This document shows positions 10,503 through 22,960 of a DNA stretch of 64,000 nt, in pieces (positions within the stretch are counted from its first letter, which is position 1; each line of letters opens with the position of its first letter). The DNA lies in assembly GCA_025617375.2 (NCBI GenBank), contig JAMYGW020000002.1, positions 2,480,001 through 2,544,000 of the forward strand, given 5' to 3'. Under the pieces are notes generated by a model. It made no database searches, was not told where the DNA came from, and saw only the letters and a program-made list of their open reading frames with translations. A program made the translations under genes and the position numbers. This DNA is from Acarospora socialis. Its lineage: Eukaryota; Ascomycota; Lecanoromycetes; Acarosporales; Acarosporaceae.

Positions 10503-13500
10503 TTAGTGACAGATAAGATCAATAAGATCAATAAAGTGTGTGAATTTGATGATAAAAGATGACTTAATAAGTCTGTTGATAATTATGTTGCTGATAAAAA
10601 TGTAATTAAGATGAATAAGATTCTGCAATTCAACTTTCTGTATATAATGATGACATATGTCAATATGTTTTGTACAGACATAAAACTCAGAATTCTTGAT
10701 CAAGACTATAGTCTCTGTATTATTCATTTAAATAGACACTGTGTCAAATTTTTAAAGTCTCATTTCTTATAGTAGTTCACACATTCAGACAGCTTTCTTC
10801 ATTGTTTTTGTCACAGTTATGTATTCTGCTTTTGTGAAGAACAAAGTAATTGTTTTTTGATGTTTGAAACATCAGAAAACTGATTCATTTGTTAGTTGAA
10901 ACACATAGTTCATTGTAGATTTTCTTGTTTTAAGATCTTTGTCTCAGTTCAAGTTCAAATATTCTAGAAGTTGAAGATAGTCTGAGCTCAATTTGTATTT
11001 GATGATGATGTTGAGAATGTTACATATGTAATGAAACATTTATTTCAAGATCTTTCAATGTATCTCATCAAAATTGTGCAAAAACTGACTGAGTGTCAAT
11101 ATCACAAAGACAATGTCAAAACACATCTGAGTCATTGCATAAATAAGAAAGTCTATAACACACTAATATTGCTATATTAACTGTGAAGTAAAGAGTTTCT
11201 TAATCTATATCAGATATATATCAGAATTCATAGAAATCAGAACTGATTTTGTGTTGTTGAGACTGAATTTGATAAACATTTTCTTAAGATAAATTTTCTG
11301 CAATAAAATGAGAGTTTGATAAGTTTTATTGTGCATTATCTGCATATTTAAGTAGTGCTTGCATGCTTCACAGTTCATCATTTTGAACTGACTGCTCAAT
11401 TTGATCTTTAAATTGTGAATTGCTTTCTTGCTTGATTCACACATCAAGATGTTGTCAATATAGACAGTAATGATGAAATTACTGATTAGAAACACACTAT
11501 TATCTGTGTGAAGATGTGTATAGTTGTTGTTAGCAAGAAACTTATGCATTATTTCATATCATAGACAAGAAGACTGTTTTAGTTCATATAAGACTTTCTT
11601 CAGTCTGCACATCTTTTTTTTTTCTTTTTATATTTAGTGAATTGTATTATGTACATTATCTCTTTCAAATCACTGTGCAAGAACACTGTCTTGATATTCA
11701 TTTGTTTTAACTCATAGTTGTAGTATGCAGCAATGACAAAGATGATTTTGTAGATCATGAACTTGATGATGACAGTGAATATCTCATTGTAATTGATGTT
11801 GAGATGTTGTTCAAAGTCTTTGACAATTTATCATGCTTTATACTGTATGATTGTGTCATCAGAATTATGTTTGTAATGATAGACTTACTTTTCATATAGA
11901 GTGTGATGATTCAAAGATAGTGTCACTAGATCTCATGTCAAATTAATTTTCAAAAACTTAATCTTGTCATTCATAGTCTATTCTCAGTGCTTGAAACTGA
12001 AGCTTGCAATAGTTTTATAATAAATGCTGAGTTTGCTGTCTGACTGAACTTTAAGTTCATGCTTGTCTGTAGTGTTGATGATGATAACATTAAGAAATGC
12101 ATTATGAACAGTGAACAAAACAACAATGATCTTAAAACTGAATCTCAAAAGCTTTTTTTGTTCTCTGTTTGAGCATCTTGACAGTATTAACACATTAATT
12201 AATGATTGTTGCTTTATTATGTTCTTCTTTTCATTCTTCATCTCATTGTTGAACTTCTTGTTATACTTCTTTGATTGAGATGTCTTGTTCAAAGATGTAT
12301 ATGATGATTTGTATGAAGATGAGAGACTTTTCATGTTAAACATGAAAAACAGACATGTTGATGTCAACAGTACTTGTATTTAATGCATAAGATGAGAAGC
12401 TTGTGATTAATGCATGAGATGAGAAGCTTGTGATTGATGTATGAAAGAATAATGTTACATTATTCATTGAGTTTTTAAAGTTTAAGTTATTAACTTGTGT
12501 CTCAGAGAGTTCAGAATTGAAAGCATTGAGTAGTTTAAGATTCATATTTAAGTCATAAATTCTGAGTTCTTCATTAAATTGAACATCTTAAACTCTAATC
12601 ACTCTACTTTTTTTTTCTTTCTCTGACAATTAAATTCTATATTAATTGCATTTTTCATAGTTTATCAGTATGTTCTTATTACTTTGTGTCTCAAATTTGA
12701 TGTTTTGATGTCATTTTTCTTTAAAAATATACACATATGTGATGCATTCAAAGAATTGTATGTGTTCAAGATTGATTGAATTGATCATACTATCATCATT
12801 GAATGATTCATAAAGTAGCTAGAGTGAAACTTTGTTATTTTTTATTGCTGAAATTGATAGTTAATTCAATAAATAACAGACAGTCTTGACTGTCTCTGAT
12901 CACAAATTGTGTAATACTTCACTGTTAATTATTATGATTTTAGTCTTTTCAGTCAGTAAATTGTTATTTTGTTTGACAATACTATTTTGTTTCAGTTCAT
13001 AAGAAACAGTAGTCTCATAACTTATATTGTTGTTTCATAATCAGTCAATAAGAGCTTGATTCTCAAACTTCTTGTCATTGTTAATTCATATGTATTTGAC
13101 AGTTTTATGCATCTGTGTATAGATTATATTAACAAAGTATACAATTTTATCTTTGATCTGATCTTTGATCTTTATGTTGCAAATGTATCATCAGTGAGAA
13201 TAGTTATTCATAAAGATTATATATCATGCTGATCTGTTGAATGTTTTTGATGTAATAAAACTGATAATGTCAATATGAACAAGTTTGATCACTTTGATAA
13301 CTCATCATTGAGAAAGCTTGAACAGCTGTCATTTCTGATTTGTCATCAGACAAATATTACATAAATGAGATAACTTATCTGCAAATCTGTGTAGATCAAT
13401 GCTGTTAATGTCTGAGTTCTTAAATATATATTCAAGATTTGAGTCTTTTAAATGTCTGAAGTGTTGATGTTATGTGATTTATGATATTTTGTTGTTGTCA

Positions 13501-14830
13501 ATGACTAACAATGTCTTCTGCTCAGAGAGAATATACTTATTTGTTAAAGTCTGTAGATAGTACAGCTTGTCTGATTTAAATGTATATTCAACTGTTTCTT
13601 TCATCTTGTTTTTTAGTTGTAGTATTTCTTCATGAATTTCAATGAATATGTCTTTTAATTCAGCTGTTTCTATTAAGAAGAGATTGAAACTGATATTTAA
13701 CATAAAGTAAATGTCTATTAAGATGATTTGACAGAATTCACTGTCATTCTTGCATTTTAGTTGTAGTTTGACAATTTTAATACTGTGAATATTCATTGAT
13801 TCAGTCACTTCTCATATCATAAGCTCATCTTTGAGCATTTTAATTGTCAAAAATGTGAAATGATCACAGCATATATGCTGTGTGACTGTGAAATCAGCTA
13901 GTCATGATGATTCATTAATGACAAAAATGATGATGATTGTTGTCAGAATGAGCAAATTTTCATTAAAACAACACTTTTTGTTTAAATCTTTCTTCTTATT
14001 GACTGTCTGTTTCTTTTTAATTTCATTTAATATTTTGTCAGAGTATTTGTGTCAGCAGTTCTGTTCTGCATGAACTTTTTTATTACAGTGTATGTACTTT
14101 TTGTTCTTTTCTTTGTTCTTTTCAGCATTCTTCTTCTTGTTCTTCAATCTCTTATTCTTCTTTCTGTTTTTATTTTTATTTTTCTCTTTAAACTTTTTCA
14201 TTAGAGTCAGATTCTTGTTTTCTTCTTTGAGTTATTCTTCATTGATGAGTTCTGCAATTAAACTGTTGAGTAAAGAAAGTATGATTTAAGCAGTGAAATG
14301 TTTTACTATCACTCATTGATTGTAGAAGAATTTTAGATTGATGAGAAAGAGAATGATCTTCAAAGTTTTATTAATAATGAAACTAAATGTTACAATTTTG
14401 ATCAAAAGTTTCTTATATTTGAGAATATAGTTGTTGACTAATACAAATTGATTCAGATGAAGATCATAGAAATTGATGAAGAAAATATATTGAAAATTAA
14501 ATTCATAAAAAATATAAACTGAATGCAGATGCTCTCACATTTCTTTTGTAGTTCTCATGTTGTCTATAATGACTGTTACTTTGAAGATAACATTGAGAAT
14601 GATGATGATTATGATTTTGTTGTTTTTATTGACTCAGTCATTATAAACTGAATTAAAAACTGTAATTTGCATCACTGCAGTCATTGTACTGTTTGATGAT
14701 GAAATTGTTGATATTATGATTGTTGTTGTCAGATCTGATTCTAAATTTATTTTCTTGACTATATTTCATAGTTTGAAGCTTATCAAGATGTATTTAATTG
14801 ATGTCTTTCATGCTGAATAGTTCATTGAGT
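10503..14830 (-). pseudogene. Copia gag-pol remains
   Basis: Minus-strand fragments in several frames. A lysine/asparagine-rich linker (14289-14092 region) and a protease-like stretch with TVTQHICCDHFTFLT (about 13.9 kb) lead into a pre-integrase region (13808-13479, ending in stops). Reverse-transcriptase pieces lie at 11549-11205: FLANNNYTHLHTDNSVF, VYIDNILMC at the polymerase active site (family form has two aspartates) and CKHYLNMQI. Many stops and frame breaks make it inactive. Orientation and order fit Ty1/copia. Confidence 0.7.
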
Positions 14831-14896
14831 CTTTCAGCTTTGCAATTTGTGAAAAGAACAGATCTATAGACAATATTGTGTTCAATTTGTATGATG

Positions 14897-15257
14897 TATT
14901 ATGATTATGTTTAATCAGAAAGAAACTCATGAGTTTAAAATCAAAAGTTCAATCAGAGTGTGTACAGAGAGAACTGCTAGACAGCAGTTATATAATAATG
15001 TAATAACTCAATGATGAGCAGATGAACTGAGAGCTCAATTTCTCAACATTAAGACATCAAAACATCAAGAATACTTGACACAGAAACATCAAGTGCATTC
15101 TATATAGTAGAATCATTTCTTTTATGAAAACAATCATGTTCAATTTAAATAATCATCTAAGAGTTAAAGTTCAGAACCATTTCAGACCAATTATTATATT
15201 AATAAACACAAATTCTTAATTCTACATATCTGAGAAATCTCAGATTAGAATGTTACA
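14897..15257 (+). repeat. Inner element 5' LTR
   Basis: 361 bp, equal in length to the right copy. Compared with that copy it has many extra A/T at transition sites, including runs such as TATATAATAATGTAATAA where the right copy keeps CA/TG. Confidence 0.93.
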
Positions 15258-15429
15258 CTTTGAACATTCTTACAATATAACAAGTATGATGTCTGACACA
15301 CAGAAGAACATCTCAATCTTATTCTTGAAATAAGTTCAAGCAAATTCATCTCTATCATCTACTTCAGATAGAACAGCAACACAATTAATGATGTCAGCTC
15401 AGATGATACAACTATCTGTGAATGCATCA

Positions 15430-16260
15430 AAGATTTAAATACTCAATATCTTTGATGAAGAATGAGAAAAGCTGCAAGTCTTTGTGACTAAGCTCAATCT
15501 GTATATTGAATTCAATTAATCAAAGTTTCAAATCAATCAAGAGAAGACACTGTTTGCAACAATCTATCTAGTGAATGCAGTCTTTGATTGAATTGACTTC
15601 AAGCTACATGAATTTCTAGAAAAGAATTATGATGAGTGCAACATCAATATGAAATCTATGTTTAACAATTTCAGCAAGTTCAAAAAGAAACTCAAGAAAG
15701 TCTTTGAAGTGATTAATGAAGAAAGAACAACAGAGAAATAAGTTTACATCTTGCAACAGAGTGAATCAGCAGCAGTATATGTCACAGAGTTTCAGCAATT
15801 AGTGACACTTATCAGATAAAATAATGAAGCACTCATCTATCAGTACTATTGTGAATTGAGAAAGTTCATTAAAGATGAAATAGTCTGAGCAGAACAACTA
15901 GACAATCTTCAGAAAATAATTGATCTGAGTATCAATATTGATAGTTGTCAATGAAAATGACAGATGAAACAAAAAGAATATTGAATGTCATCTATGATAA
16001 AAGATCAAGAAAAAAGCTTCTGATTGTGAACAAAGCAATATATTTTATTAATAAGACATAGAGAAACAAATTCTATGAATCTCAATATAATTAAAAAGCA
16101 TTATCAGAAGTCATAAAAGACTAGATGAGTGAAGTCTGAATGTTAGTCAGAGTGATTCACTAAGTCTCAGATAACACTGCAAAACAAAACACAAATGTGT
16201 TATAACTGCAGAAAATTCAAACATCTTGTTTAAGAATGCAACAGATCTTGAATGAATAGA
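15430..16260 (+). pseudogene. Chromovirus gag remains
   Basis: Translation gives a Gag-like helical region (for example TLFATIYLVNAVFDWI and VYVTEFQQLVTLIR) with stops. A CCHC zinc knuckle lies at 16198-16239 (C-YN-C-RKFK-H then three residues and one stop, C), spacing CX2CX4HX4C. Non-functional. Confidence 0.7.
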
Positions 16261-17589
16261 AAAAATATTGCAGCAGTAATGACTGAAACAAAAATGAAGA
16301 AATTAAGCATAGTGTATGATGTTCTGAGTTGAACAGTCTGTTATGACAATATGTGCTGAGCACATATGAGTGCAAAAGACAGAGTCAAATGATACTCTCA
16401 GAAATCACACAAAGATGTGAAGAACAGATACAATGCAATAAGTTAATCAATTCATGAGAAAGAATTAGCTATTCTTATCAAGAAAAGAGTTCTTGATGCT
16501 GAGAAAGAAATGAATATTCTTAAAGATGACATTGAAGAAGTTGATGATCATGAATCTCAGATTGACAAATCATGAATATTTTCTGACAGCAACAAGCTCA
16601 CAAAAGAAAGTTTGAACAATGCTGAGACAGAACTCTCAAGAAAGTACTGAACAAAGATTAAAGAGAATCTAAGTGCTTAAAGAAAGAAGACACAATACAA
16701 GAATACAAAGACACAAAAGACATATGATCAGCTGAAGAAGCTGATGACAGCTGTTAAAGACAAATGTTTCAACAGTGATGATGCAGTATTGTCAAAATTT
16801 CTTGTTTGAAAAACAAAGAGTCACAAGATTGAGATACATTTACTGAAAGAATACATCATGCAGAATGAAAACAGATGAATCTTCAGTGAAGAGTATATAT
16901 CATCTGAATTTCTGCAAAGAGTAAGAGTTTTTGAGAGTCAGTTGCAGATAAAATACAATCAGTATGAATTTTAACTACATTCAGAGAAACACATTGAACA
17001 GTATAGTTTAAAATATGCAAATCTTATGATCAGAAGAGAACTCAGATGATTTTAAGAACTTTAAAGATGAGCTGAATGATCAAACAAGTCAAAAAATGAA
17101 AAGCTTTCTCAATGAAACTAGAGAACAAGAAGCTAGCAGTATCTCAAAGACAAAACAGTGATCATCAAATATGAACAAAGATTACAATCTGCAAACACCA
17201 AATCAACACATTGATAGATTCTGAGACAGACAGTAACATTATGAATTAACAAATAGTCAACATGTTAGAATTAGTGACATGATGAGTGTACTGTTCATTC
17301 AACATACATATGACAAATGAAGTCATCAAGAGAATTGATGAGAAAATCTGTGTGAAAGTCTCAATTCTTGAAAATTCACAAGAGATAATGTTTGATGTTA
17401 TAAAATCAATTGAATATGATGCAGTACTAAGAATGTCTTGATTGAGCAGAAGAAATTCAAGAATCAATTGAGTCACAAAAGAGATATATGCAATCAAAGA
17501 CACATACAAGATTTCTGAACAATCAGAGATGAGCTTATCAGAGTATAGATTATGAAATCATGAAATACTGCTATTGAATGAAAAGCAAT

Positions 17590-19760
17590 TTAAGTGAATA
17601 TCATTATACTCAATGAGTGAGAATCAACTCAAGAAAGTTAAAGCTTATCTTGACAAGAATCTGAAAAGAGAATTCATAAAATCATCAAAGTCACTGACAG
17701 AATACTCAATTCTGTTCATACTGAAAAAGAATGACAAAAAACAATTATGTGTTAATTACAGACAACTCAACAAGATAACTCATCAAGACAGTTATTTTCT
17801 ATCATTGATAAAAGAGTTGCAAGATTAATTGAGCAAAACTAAGTGATTCACAAGCTTAGATCTTAAGAATGTCTATTACTGAGTCAGAATGAAAGAAGAT
17901 AAAGAATGAAAAATGACATTCTGAACAAGATATAAACATTATAAGTATACTGTTATGTTATTTGAACTGAAAAATGTCTCAGTCATCTTTCAGAGATTGA
18001 TCAACAATATGTTGAAAGAATATCTCAATAATTTTGTGATCACATATCTCAATGATATTCTGATATATTCAGAAGATCTTGAGAAGCACTGTGAACATAT
18101 GTAAAAAATATTGACAAAGCTCAACAAGAGAGCTCTGTACATGAAAAAGTTAAAAAGCAGATTTAAGATTAAGAAAGTTAAGTTCTTAGACTATGTGATT
18201 TGATCTGAACAAATCAAGAAGAATTTAAAGAAAACAAAAGCAGTCAGAAACTGATCAACATTGAAACAGATCAAGAAGATACAAGTCTTTTTAGAATTAA
18301 TGAACTATTATTGAAAGTTTGTACTGAACTATGCAAGAATTGCAGAATCACTAACACATTTGACACACAAAAACAAAAAATAGCATTGAGATAGAGAGCA
18401 GAAGAATGCATTTCACATATTAAAGAAAAGTCTTAGTGAAACAGCACATCTGAGAATACTCAATTCAGTATGCAAGAAGACACTGAAAACTGATGCTTCA
18501 GATTTCACAGTAAACATATATCTGTATTAGATTGAGAATGAGCAGCAGAAATTTATAGCATACTGATCTAGAAAACTATCAGAACTCAAGAAAAGATATG
18601 AGATTCATGACAAAAAACTTCTTGCAATAATAAAAGCACTACAAGACTGAAGATCTTATCTCACAGAAACAAGCAAGTCAATTCAGATCTATACAGATCA
18701 CAAGAATCTGAGAAACTTCACAACAACAAAACAACTCAATCAACAACAGATTCATTGAGCAGAGCAGTTGACAGACTATAAATTTCAGATTCATTACAGA
18801 AAAAGTAATGAGAATGATGAAGCAGATATCTTAAGCAGACAATCTGATCACAAAAATATACAAACAGTACATGTCAGAATTCTGAGCAAAGACAACAACA
18901 AAATTCTCACAAAGAACTTGACAGCAATGTACAAGGTGAAGCAAGCTTTCTTGATGAACAAAGAACTCATAAAGATGTGTCACTACAGCAGAATTGAAGA
19001 ACATTTAAAAGTTAAATGCACTGAAGATCTAATGTGAAGAAGACACAACATTAGCAATTTTAGAAATTAAGTCACTAGAATGATTGCTGTGTGCAACTCA
19101 TGTCAAAGAAATAAGATTAATTAAAAAAGACAATACAATGAAGTAATGTGACTGAGTGCATCAAATGCACTGTGAAAGTCAGTTACTATGAACTTTGTTA
19201 TAAAGCTATCATCATTGAAGAATTTGACATGAGAAGTGAAGTTCAATAATATATTGATCATAGTGAACAGATTAATCAAGTACACAATATTCATTCTGTT
19301 CAAGAAAATCACAATAGCATCAGTATTGATGTACATCATACTGAGAGAATTGATTAGCAATTACAGACTATCAAAGAAATTTATTACTGATAGAGACAAG
19401 CTGTTTATAAACAAGTTTTGAAAAATGCTTACAGCAGAACTCAGAATAAATCATAAAATGTCAATAACATATCATTTACAGACAAATGAGCAAAGCAAAT
19501 GAATGAATCAGACAGTAAAGACATACTTAAAACACTACATCAACAAGAATCAGAATGACTAAATATGACTGTTGTTAATGACACAGTTTGTGTACAACAA
19601 TACAAGAAATGAGATCACAGAAGAAACATCTTTCTATGTGAATTATAACTACAACTCAGAGATGTGACAAGATCTCAAAGAACATGAATCATGAAGTCAA
19701 AAAGTGATTTTGAACATTACACAGATAAAGAAACTGCATCAAGATCTGACAAAATAAATT
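17590..19760 (+). pseudogene. Chromovirus reverse transcriptase, RNase H and integrase remains
   Basis: Reverse-transcriptase motifs appear in order: CVNYRQLNKIT (about 17750), the catalytic block reading YLND at 18045-18056 where the family has two aspartates, then RNase H landmarks KTDASDFTV and YTDHKNL. The integrase zinc motif H-H-C-C lies around 18976-19110, followed by FITDRDKLF (about 19377). Tryptophan and arginine positions are frequently TGA. Inactive. Confidence 0.8.
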
Positions 19761-20040
19761 AAACAGCAGATGAAATGAATGACAGAGACAAAATCATTTG
19801 AAAAAGAAGAGAAGATATATCTAAAAACAGACAACATATAAACAAAGAAAAGAAGCAGAAAGCTAAAAAACAAAAGCATTAAATCATTCAGAATCACACA
19901 GAACATCAAGAGATTAAGTTATGAGTTAGATTTACTTAAGAAAATGAGAATACACTCAGTATTTCATGCATTCATGCTACAACACTGCAATCAGTTCATA
20001 TCACTTCAAATCAATGAAATGTCTGTCAAACTCAACAAAG

Positions 20041-20205
20041 AATATGAAGTTAAGAACATTCTGAAAAAGAGAATGATTAGTGAGAAAGTTCACTATCTTG
20101 TCAAGTGAAAAGATTATGACATCTCAGAAAATATCTGAAAATCCAAAGAGAATCTCAAGAACTGTGTGAGAACACTTCAATATTTTAAGAAAAAAAGTCA
20201 ACATT
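20041..20205 (+). pseudogene. Chromodomain at the end of the degenerate integrase
   Basis: Reads YEVKNILKKRM, then VHYLVK, a stop at the tryptophan position, KDYDISENI, another stop and KSKENL. This is the chromodomain pattern placing the element among chromoviruses. Confidence 0.7.
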
Positions 20206-20708
20206 AGTTCAGAAGAATGACAACATCAAATTGACAAGTTAAGACATTGTTTGAGAATCTTCATTCTCAGTTTCATCATTATCACTATTAAGTTCAGCAG
20301 CAAGACAGTCAGTCTTCTGTGCAGCATGATGATCTGTTTGATTTAAAGTCTTTTGAAAATGCATCATCTTGACAGCAAGAACATCAAGAACTGCATTTGC
20401 ATCACTTATTTTTTTTTGAAGAGAAAGACAAGTTCTGTTGAGAGACTCTCACAAAACTGCAACATATGAATGACTGTGACAAGTACACTTATCACATTTC
20501 AATCTTTCATCAGTCATGACAAAGCAATTGAGTCTGCAAGCAGTACAGAATTCACAAGAAAATGTGGTGAGACTATCACTGAGTTGAATTTCCTTTGCAA
20601 TTCTTAGACAATTGGAATTTTTAGAAAGCATCATTGCTGACAGTAAAATCATTATATACTCTTGCTTAAGTAGATTCTAGAGAACTAGCATCTGAAAGAG
20701 AAGAATGA

Positions 20709-21069
20709 TGTTATAATCATGTTTAATCAGAAAGAAACTCATGAATCTAGAATCAGAAGTTCAACTGAAGTGTGTACAGAGAGAACTGCTAGACAGCAAT
20801 CACATGATGATGCAACAGCTCAATGGTGAGCAGATGAGCTGAGAACTTAATCTCTCAATGTTGAGACATCAAGACATCAAGAGTGCTCAATGCAGAAATG
20901 TCAAGTGCATTCTATATAGTAGGGTTGTTTCTCTTATGAAAACAATCATGTTCAACTTAAGTAATCATCTAAGAGTTAAAGTTCAGAACCATTTCAGACC
21001 AGCTGTTATATCAATAAGCACAAATTCTTAGTTCTACATACTCAAGGAATCTCAGGTTAGGATGTTACA
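20709..21069 (+). repeat. Inner element 3' LTR
   Basis: 361 bp ending GGTTAGGATGTTACA, then TGATG. Less A/T-shifted than the left copy. Confidence 0.93.
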
Positions 21070-21338
21070 TGATGATATCATTAAAATTGAAAACTGTTGT
21101 GTTTTCAGACAAATCTTTTGATTTTGAATGTGATTTCAGCATTCATGAGATCATTATTTTGATTCTTATTTGTATGAATGTTGCATGAATGTCTATAACA
21201 CTTTTGAACAGCTGAGTGTTCATCTTTATGTTGAGTTTACACTTTCTCTTAAAGTATTGATGACAATTCTGTATATTGACAACAACAAGATCTTTTTTCA
21301 TCATTCAAGCATTCTACACACAAGCTGAGTTCATAATC

Positions 21339-21513
21339 TGTCAGTCTTGAAGATCAAAGCATGTGAGTAGTATTGATTGTCATTATTATCTAGAGTATCT
21401 AGAATTAATTTACATGATATGTGGTGTGTGTCACTAAGTCCAAATAGGCTAATGGAGAATGTGACCTAAAACTCTATGAGAATCCCTATCGGATAAGGCC
21501 TGGATTTCTGACA
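21339..21513 (-). repeat. Outer element 5' LTR (right copy)
   Basis: 175 bp, TGTCAG to CTGACA, followed by CGTTA. It retains GG and CG at several sites lost from the left copy. Confidence 0.9.
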
Positions 21514-21518
21514 CGTTA

Positions 21519-21865
21519 TACTTGGGTACTAGCGAAAAAAAGCAACGCAACACCAATTAGCAGGAGCCGTTGTAGAAATCTCAGGTGATGTGATCTTTTT
21601 TGCGATAGTAATTTCTAATGAAGTCTGCGCAGCAGTCTGCGAGCATTTGTTATATTGTTTCCCTGTACGCAGTCGCAGAGCGATGCGGTACGCCGCACGC
21701 TTCACCTCATGTTTACCTCTCTACGCCTTTTCTCATACCTCACTCTCTGCTTGGCAGACATATGAAAGAGCATTCTGATCCACGCCTTACGTACTCACTG
21801 TCCAACAATCAATTCCATTCACCACTTTTATCTAGGGTTCCTCATGCCCTAAGATCACCAACAGG
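21519..21865. other. Promoter region of the MetE-like gene
   Basis: About 350 bp of normal base composition between the retrotransposon end and the ATG at 21866. Open frames here show no family. Base composition changes abruptly at the LTR edge. Confidence 0.5.
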
Positions 21866-22960
21866 ATGAGCTGCCCAACCCAGGCATCGGAAGTCCTTTT
21901 CCTTGGCAGTCTGCCTCTCAATTCTGCATCAGAAGTCTTCACGACAGTTCTTCGAGCCCTTCCCTCCTGCCTTCACCGCATTCCCGATGGAGAGACTGGC
22001 GAGCGCGGCAACTTCATTGCCTGGCAGCACCCTTTATTCCCCAAAGAGCTTGTGCAACCGCGTTGGGGTGGCGGGCCCCTCCCATTGACCACTGCCGCAT
22101 ATAGTCTCGCGGATATCAAGCCTACAGGATATGACGATTACGCGCTCGCTTCATACAAAACCTTCTGTGAGCTTCGAACCGCCGGCACTATTCCGTCCGG
22201 TGTGCGCTTCCAAGTGGCGCTCCCGAGTCCCCACAACGTGGTTCGCGGGTTCATCGAGACCGACTATTGTCCAAGCATCGAGCCGTTGTATGAAACACGG
22301 CTGCTCGAAGCTGTTCGTCGCATTCAGGACAGCATTCCAGCGTCTGACTTGTCCATTCAGTGGGACCTTCCAACCGAGATAGCGGCTCTGGAGTCCGAAC
22401 AGGGAAGATTGGCAGATCCCTACTTCAAGCCTTATTTTTCGCCTGTAAAGGCCGGCCTCTTTGAGCGATTGACTCGTCTGACCAAGGCCGTCGACGCTGA
22501 CGTCCAACTAGGCTTTCATCTCTGTTATGGCGACTTTGGCCATGTGCATTTCGTGCAACCTGCTGATGCGAAGCTCTTGGTCGACATGGCGAATACGATT
22601 GTACAGACCCTCGGTCCTATCCACCGTGTCACTTACATCCATATGCCGGTGCCAAAAGACAGCATGGATGAAGCTTACTTCAAGCCAATGGCAGACCTGA
22701 AGTTGAATGACACCCAACTGTTTCTGGGCCTGGTCCATGCAAACGATGAAGAAGGTACGAAGAAAAGGATCGATGCGGCGCAGAGTGTGTATCCCAAGTC
22801 GTTCGGAATCGCCACTGAGTGCGGTATGGGTAGGACGCCACCAGAGGACCTGGAAAGTATTCTAGGGATTTTCGCTTCTGTGACTGGAGAAGCAAGTAAG
22901 GGACTGGAGGATTCTACTAAAACCGTCATTTGTCATGGCCTCAAGATTGATGGTTCTTGA
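21866..22960 (+). CDS. MetE/UROD-like TIM-barrel protein
   Basis: A single exon of 364 residues resembling the catalytic barrel of cobalamin-independent methionine synthase, but far shorter than MetE (about 760 residues), so it lacks the N-terminal barrel. Visible landmarks are HRIPDGETGERGNF near the start, QWDLPTEIA in the middle, GFHLCYGDFGHVHF with the His and Cys expected of the metal-site region, and GIATECGMGRTPP near the end. Similar stand-alone proteins are common in fungi and bacteria, and their reaction is generally not established; methyl transfer or a carboxy-lyase role are possible. The ATG at 21866 is the first in frame and is in a reasonable context. It is free of stops although it begins only 350 bp from the hypermutated block, so mutation has not obviously leaked into it. 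Confidence 0.7.
   Translation: MSCPTQASEVLFLGSLPLNSASEVFTTVLRALPSCLHRIPDGETGERGNFIAWQHPLFPKELVQPRWGGGPLPLTTAAYSLADIKPTGYDDYALASYKTFCELRTAGTIPSGVRFQVALPSPHNVVRGFIETDYCPSIEPLYETRLLEAVRRIQDSIPASDLSIQWDLPTEIAALESEQGRLADPYFKPYFSPVKAGLFERLTRLTKAVDADVQLGFHLCYGDFGHVHFVQPADAKLLVDMANTIVQTLGPIHRVTYIHMPVPKDSMDEAYFKPMADLKLNDTQLFLGLVHANDEEGTKKRIDAAQSVYPKSFGIATECGMGRTPPEDLESILGIFASVTGEASKGLEDSTKTVICHGLKIDGS

Larger units (their letters stand above)
14897..21069 (+). mobile_element. Inner Ty3/gypsy chromovirus-type retrotransposon, degenerate
   Basis: A 6173-bp element with two 361-bp LTRs (14897-15257, 20709-21069) starting TGTTA or TATTA and ending TGTTACA, flanked by a perfect 5-bp duplication TGATG (14892-14896 and 21070-21074). 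A purine-rich tract (GAAAGAGAAGAATGA, just before 20709) is a good polypurine tract. Order on the plus strand is gag with a CCHC knuckle, reverse transcriptase, RNase H, integrase and C-terminal chromodomain, typical of chromoviruses. It sits inside the copia gag region, so it inserted later. All reading frames are broken, mainly by TGA where the family has tryptophan or arginine. Confidence 0.93.
10149..21513 (-). mobile_element. Outer Ty1/copia LTR retrotransposon, degenerate and split
   Basis: Bounded by two 175-bp LTRs (10149-10323 and 21339-21513) with 6-bp inverted ends TGTCAG and CTGACA, and by a perfect 5-bp target duplication CGTTA (10144-10148 and 21514-21518). Minus-strand frames between 14 kb and 10.5 kb carry copia-type protease, integrase-side and reverse-transcriptase remains, so the element reads right to left. 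The gag part is interrupted by a second element at 14897-21069. Removing that insert and one target copy leaves about 5.2 kb, a normal copia length. Every coding part is full of stops. LTR copies differ at about 17 of 175 positions, all transitions. Confidence 0.9.

Noticed and set aside
14092-14289. Plus-strand frame rich in Phe and Leu as a membrane protein
   Set aside because: It is the antisense of a Lys/Asn-rich linker in the copia element and has no signature of its own.
14897-21069. In-frame TGA codons at tryptophan positions as possible recoding
   Set aside because: They occur only in the retroelement, together with TAA/TAG, frame breaks and lost catalytic residues; hypermutation explains them.
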